Below are positions 62,889-64,000 of a stretch of DNA of 64,000 nt, piece after piece. How positions within the stretch are numbered: the first letter of the stretch is position 1; every line of letters starts with the position of its first letter. The notes beneath the pieces were generated by a model that ran no database searches, was not told the origin of the DNA, and saw nothing but the letters and a program-made list of their open reading frames with translations. A program made the translations under genes and the position numbers. The stretch comes from Flavobacteriia bacterium (GTDB lineage: Bacteria > Bacteroidota > Bacteroidia > Flavobacteriales > Flavobacteriaceae), in the NCBI GenBank assembly GCA_004293165.1, contig RDYL01000002.1, positions 434,001-498,000 of the forward strand, read 5' to 3'.

Positions 62889-63395
62889 TTAAGATTTAAT
62901 CTCTTCTTTTTTGTCAGTAGCTGGCTCTAATACTTTTCCTTTGAAAGATAAAGTTTTTACTGCTTCAGCACCGTTTTCAGTAGTTGTAATTGTAACTGAT
63001 TTTTGGAAAACACCACCATTAGCTGCGTTAAAAGTTGCAGCAACCATTCCTTTTTCACCTGGTTTAATTGGCGTTTTTGTGTAATTAGCTGCAGTACAAC
63101 CACAAGCTGGTCTCACATTTGTAATTAAAATCGTTTCTTTGGTGTTGTTAGTAAACGAAAACTCATAAGTAACAGGTTTTCCTTTTTCAATATCTCCAAA
63201 ATCATGCATTTCTTGATCCCATTTAATTGCAGACTGAGCTGGAGTAGCTGGAGTTTTAACTTCAGCAGGAATTGCTTCAACTTTTGTAGTTTCAGTTTTT
63301 AATTCTTTTGTAGGAACAACTTTTGAGTCTTTTACTTGTGCGAATGAAGCACTAGCAATAAATAAAGCTAAAATTGATAATTTAATTGATTTCAT
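62889..63395 (-). CDS. DUF1573 secreted protein
   Basis: 168 aa from the ATG at 63395, which starts the signal peptide MKSIKLSILALFIASASFAQ; upstream in-frame codons overlap the promoter box and are rejected. A Lys/Pro/Thr-rich linker is followed by the DUF1573 domain (about 65-160), with HDFGDIEKGKPVTYEFSF, RPACGCTAANY and PIKPGEKGMVAATF, an immunoglobulin-like fold related to ASH/MSP domains. It is likely periplasmic. The family is very common in Bacteroidetes and its role is unknown. Confidence 0.88.
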   Translation of the reverse strand: MKSIKLSILALFIASASFAQVKDSKVVPTKELKTETTKVEAIPAEVKTPATPAQSAIKWDQEMHDFGDIEKGKPVTYEFSFTNNTKETILITNVRPACGCTAANYTKTPIKPGEKGMVAATFNAANGGVFQKSVTITTTENGAEAVKTLSFKGKVLEPATDKKEEIKS

Positions 63396-63431
63396 ACGAT
63401 ATATGTTTTTAGTTATTTTAAATTTGTCATA

Positions 63432-63439
63432 CAAAACTA
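63432..63439 (-). promoter_or_regulatory. -7 promoter box for the DUF1573 gene
   Basis: TAGTTTTG on the - strand matches TAnnTTTG, 36 nt before the ATG at 63395. It overlaps the alternative start at 63434 and decides against it. Confidence 0.6.
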
Positions 63440-63540
63440 AAAAACTTTTTAGTTGGTGTTGTTAATTAAATTTTAATGATTGTTAATGACATGTTAACAG
63501 TAAATATAGAAACCACTTTTTTTGTAATATCGACCTCATT

Positions 63541-64000
63541 ATGAAGTTTAACCGATTTAACACTATTATTTTTATAGGCTTTTTAGCAATTGTTGGTGTA
63601 ATTGTTATGCAATTGTTTTTATTAAACCAAGCGTATATTTTTGAAAAAAGGGATATGGAGGATAAAATCCATTTTGCCTTACAAGATGTTGTGGAAAAAA
63701 TTTACCGAGATAACAAATCTGAATTACCTATTACAAATCCCATAAAAAAAATTTCTGAGAATTATTTTATTGTTAATGTAAATGATGTTTTTGAAAATCA
63801 AATTTTAGAGAAATATTTAAAGGTAGAATTTGAAAAAGTAAAGTTAGAATTAGACTTTGAATATGCTATTTACGATTGTAGTTCTGATGAAATGGTTTAC
63901 GGGAATTATATTTCGTTAGATGGGAAATCTGAAAAGTTTTGTAAAGATTGTTTTTTAAAAAACAACGATTTAACTTACTATTTTGCTGTTCGATTTCCTA
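63541..64000 (+). CDS. Sensor histidine kinase, N-terminal part (3' truncated)
   Basis: Open from the ATG at 63541 to the window end, 153 residues. An N-terminal membrane helix (about 9-29; IIFIGFLAIVGVIVMQLFLL) is followed by a predicted periplasmic domain with CSSDEM and CKDC. This opening (short basic start, helix, NQAYIFEKRDMEDKIHFALQ) is typical of flavobacterial two-component kinases with a YfiN-like or unclassified sensor. The kinase core lies beyond the window, so the call is moderately sure. Confidence 0.65.
   Translation, partial: MKFNRFNTIIFIGFLAIVGVIVMQLFLLNQAYIFEKRDMEDKIHFALQDVVEKIYRDNKSELPITNPIKKISENYFIVNVNDVFENQILEKYLKVEFEKVKLELDFEYAIYDCSSDEMVYGNYISLDGKSEKFCKDCFLKNNDLTYYFAVRFP

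Noticed and set aside
1..64000. tRNA, rRNA or tmRNA genes
   Set aside because: No cloverleaf with TTCGANNC arm or rRNA-like stretch was noticed in the intergenic spaces; none is reported.

Overview
The window is AT-rich chromosomal DNA from a member of the Flavobacteriaceae, most likely Flavobacterium or a close relative. This rests on several independent signs: the gliding lipoprotein GldH, a subtilase ending in a type A type-IX-secretion sorting domain, family-specific proteins (DUF6341, DUF6427, DUF4254, HU-CCDC81/SPOR), and many promoters with the Bacteroidetes -7 box TAnnTTTG. No tRNA, rRNA, CRISPR array, transposase or integrase was recognised. Family and function names come from recognition of the protein sequences; no database search was run.

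Layout. 1-12967 is a surface-polysaccharide (O-antigen/capsule type) cluster, all on +. It holds the end of a membrane glycosyltransferase-like protein, a lipoprotein, a methyltransferase, a Wzx-type flippase, several glycosyltransferases, two polymerase/ligase-like membrane proteins, a hexapeptide acyltransferase, a UDP-glucuronate decarboxylase and the initiating polyprenyl-phosphate sugar transferase. 12964-20738 is mostly core metabolism (PaaK-like ligase, purD, upp, DUF4254, a family 9 glycosyltransferase, a PaaE-like reductase). 20739-24730 is an accessory block of small unrelated genes, one frameshifted lipoprotein gene and a gene fragment. 24731-28262 is a PadR-regulated operon with five tandem paralogous membrane proteins. 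28352-36437 holds a thioesterase, an HU/SPOR protein, dprA, ppc, trpS and plsC.

36529-39130 (-) is an ECF sigma factor operon whose last gene looks like an anti-sigma factor fused to an outer-membrane barrel. recA follows. 40447-43276 is a tRNA-wobble hydroxylation operon (trhO, trhP, ferredoxin) in which the two enzymes share a C-terminal domain. 43455-47389 is ricT-gldH-pbp1A. 47405-50688 contains scoA/scoB, a four-helix-bundle gene and an rlmI-like gene, separated by three related palindromic repeat arrays. 50791-54031 is another accessory stretch, with an XRE regulator, two lipoproteins and an AAA/DUF4143 ATPase lying between the intact fumarase 3' end and a decayed copy of it. 54066-64000 holds class I fumarase, an SpmA-SpmB-like protein, the secreted subtilase, an exonuclease, a serine hydrolase, ogt, a DUF1573 protein and the start of a sensor histidine kinase.

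The least explained items are the PadR five-paralog operon with its duplicated promoter and gene fragment, the repeat-flanked four-helix-bundle gene, the fumarase-end duplication around the ATPase, the shared TrhO/TrhP domain, and the one-protein trans-envelope sigma regulator.
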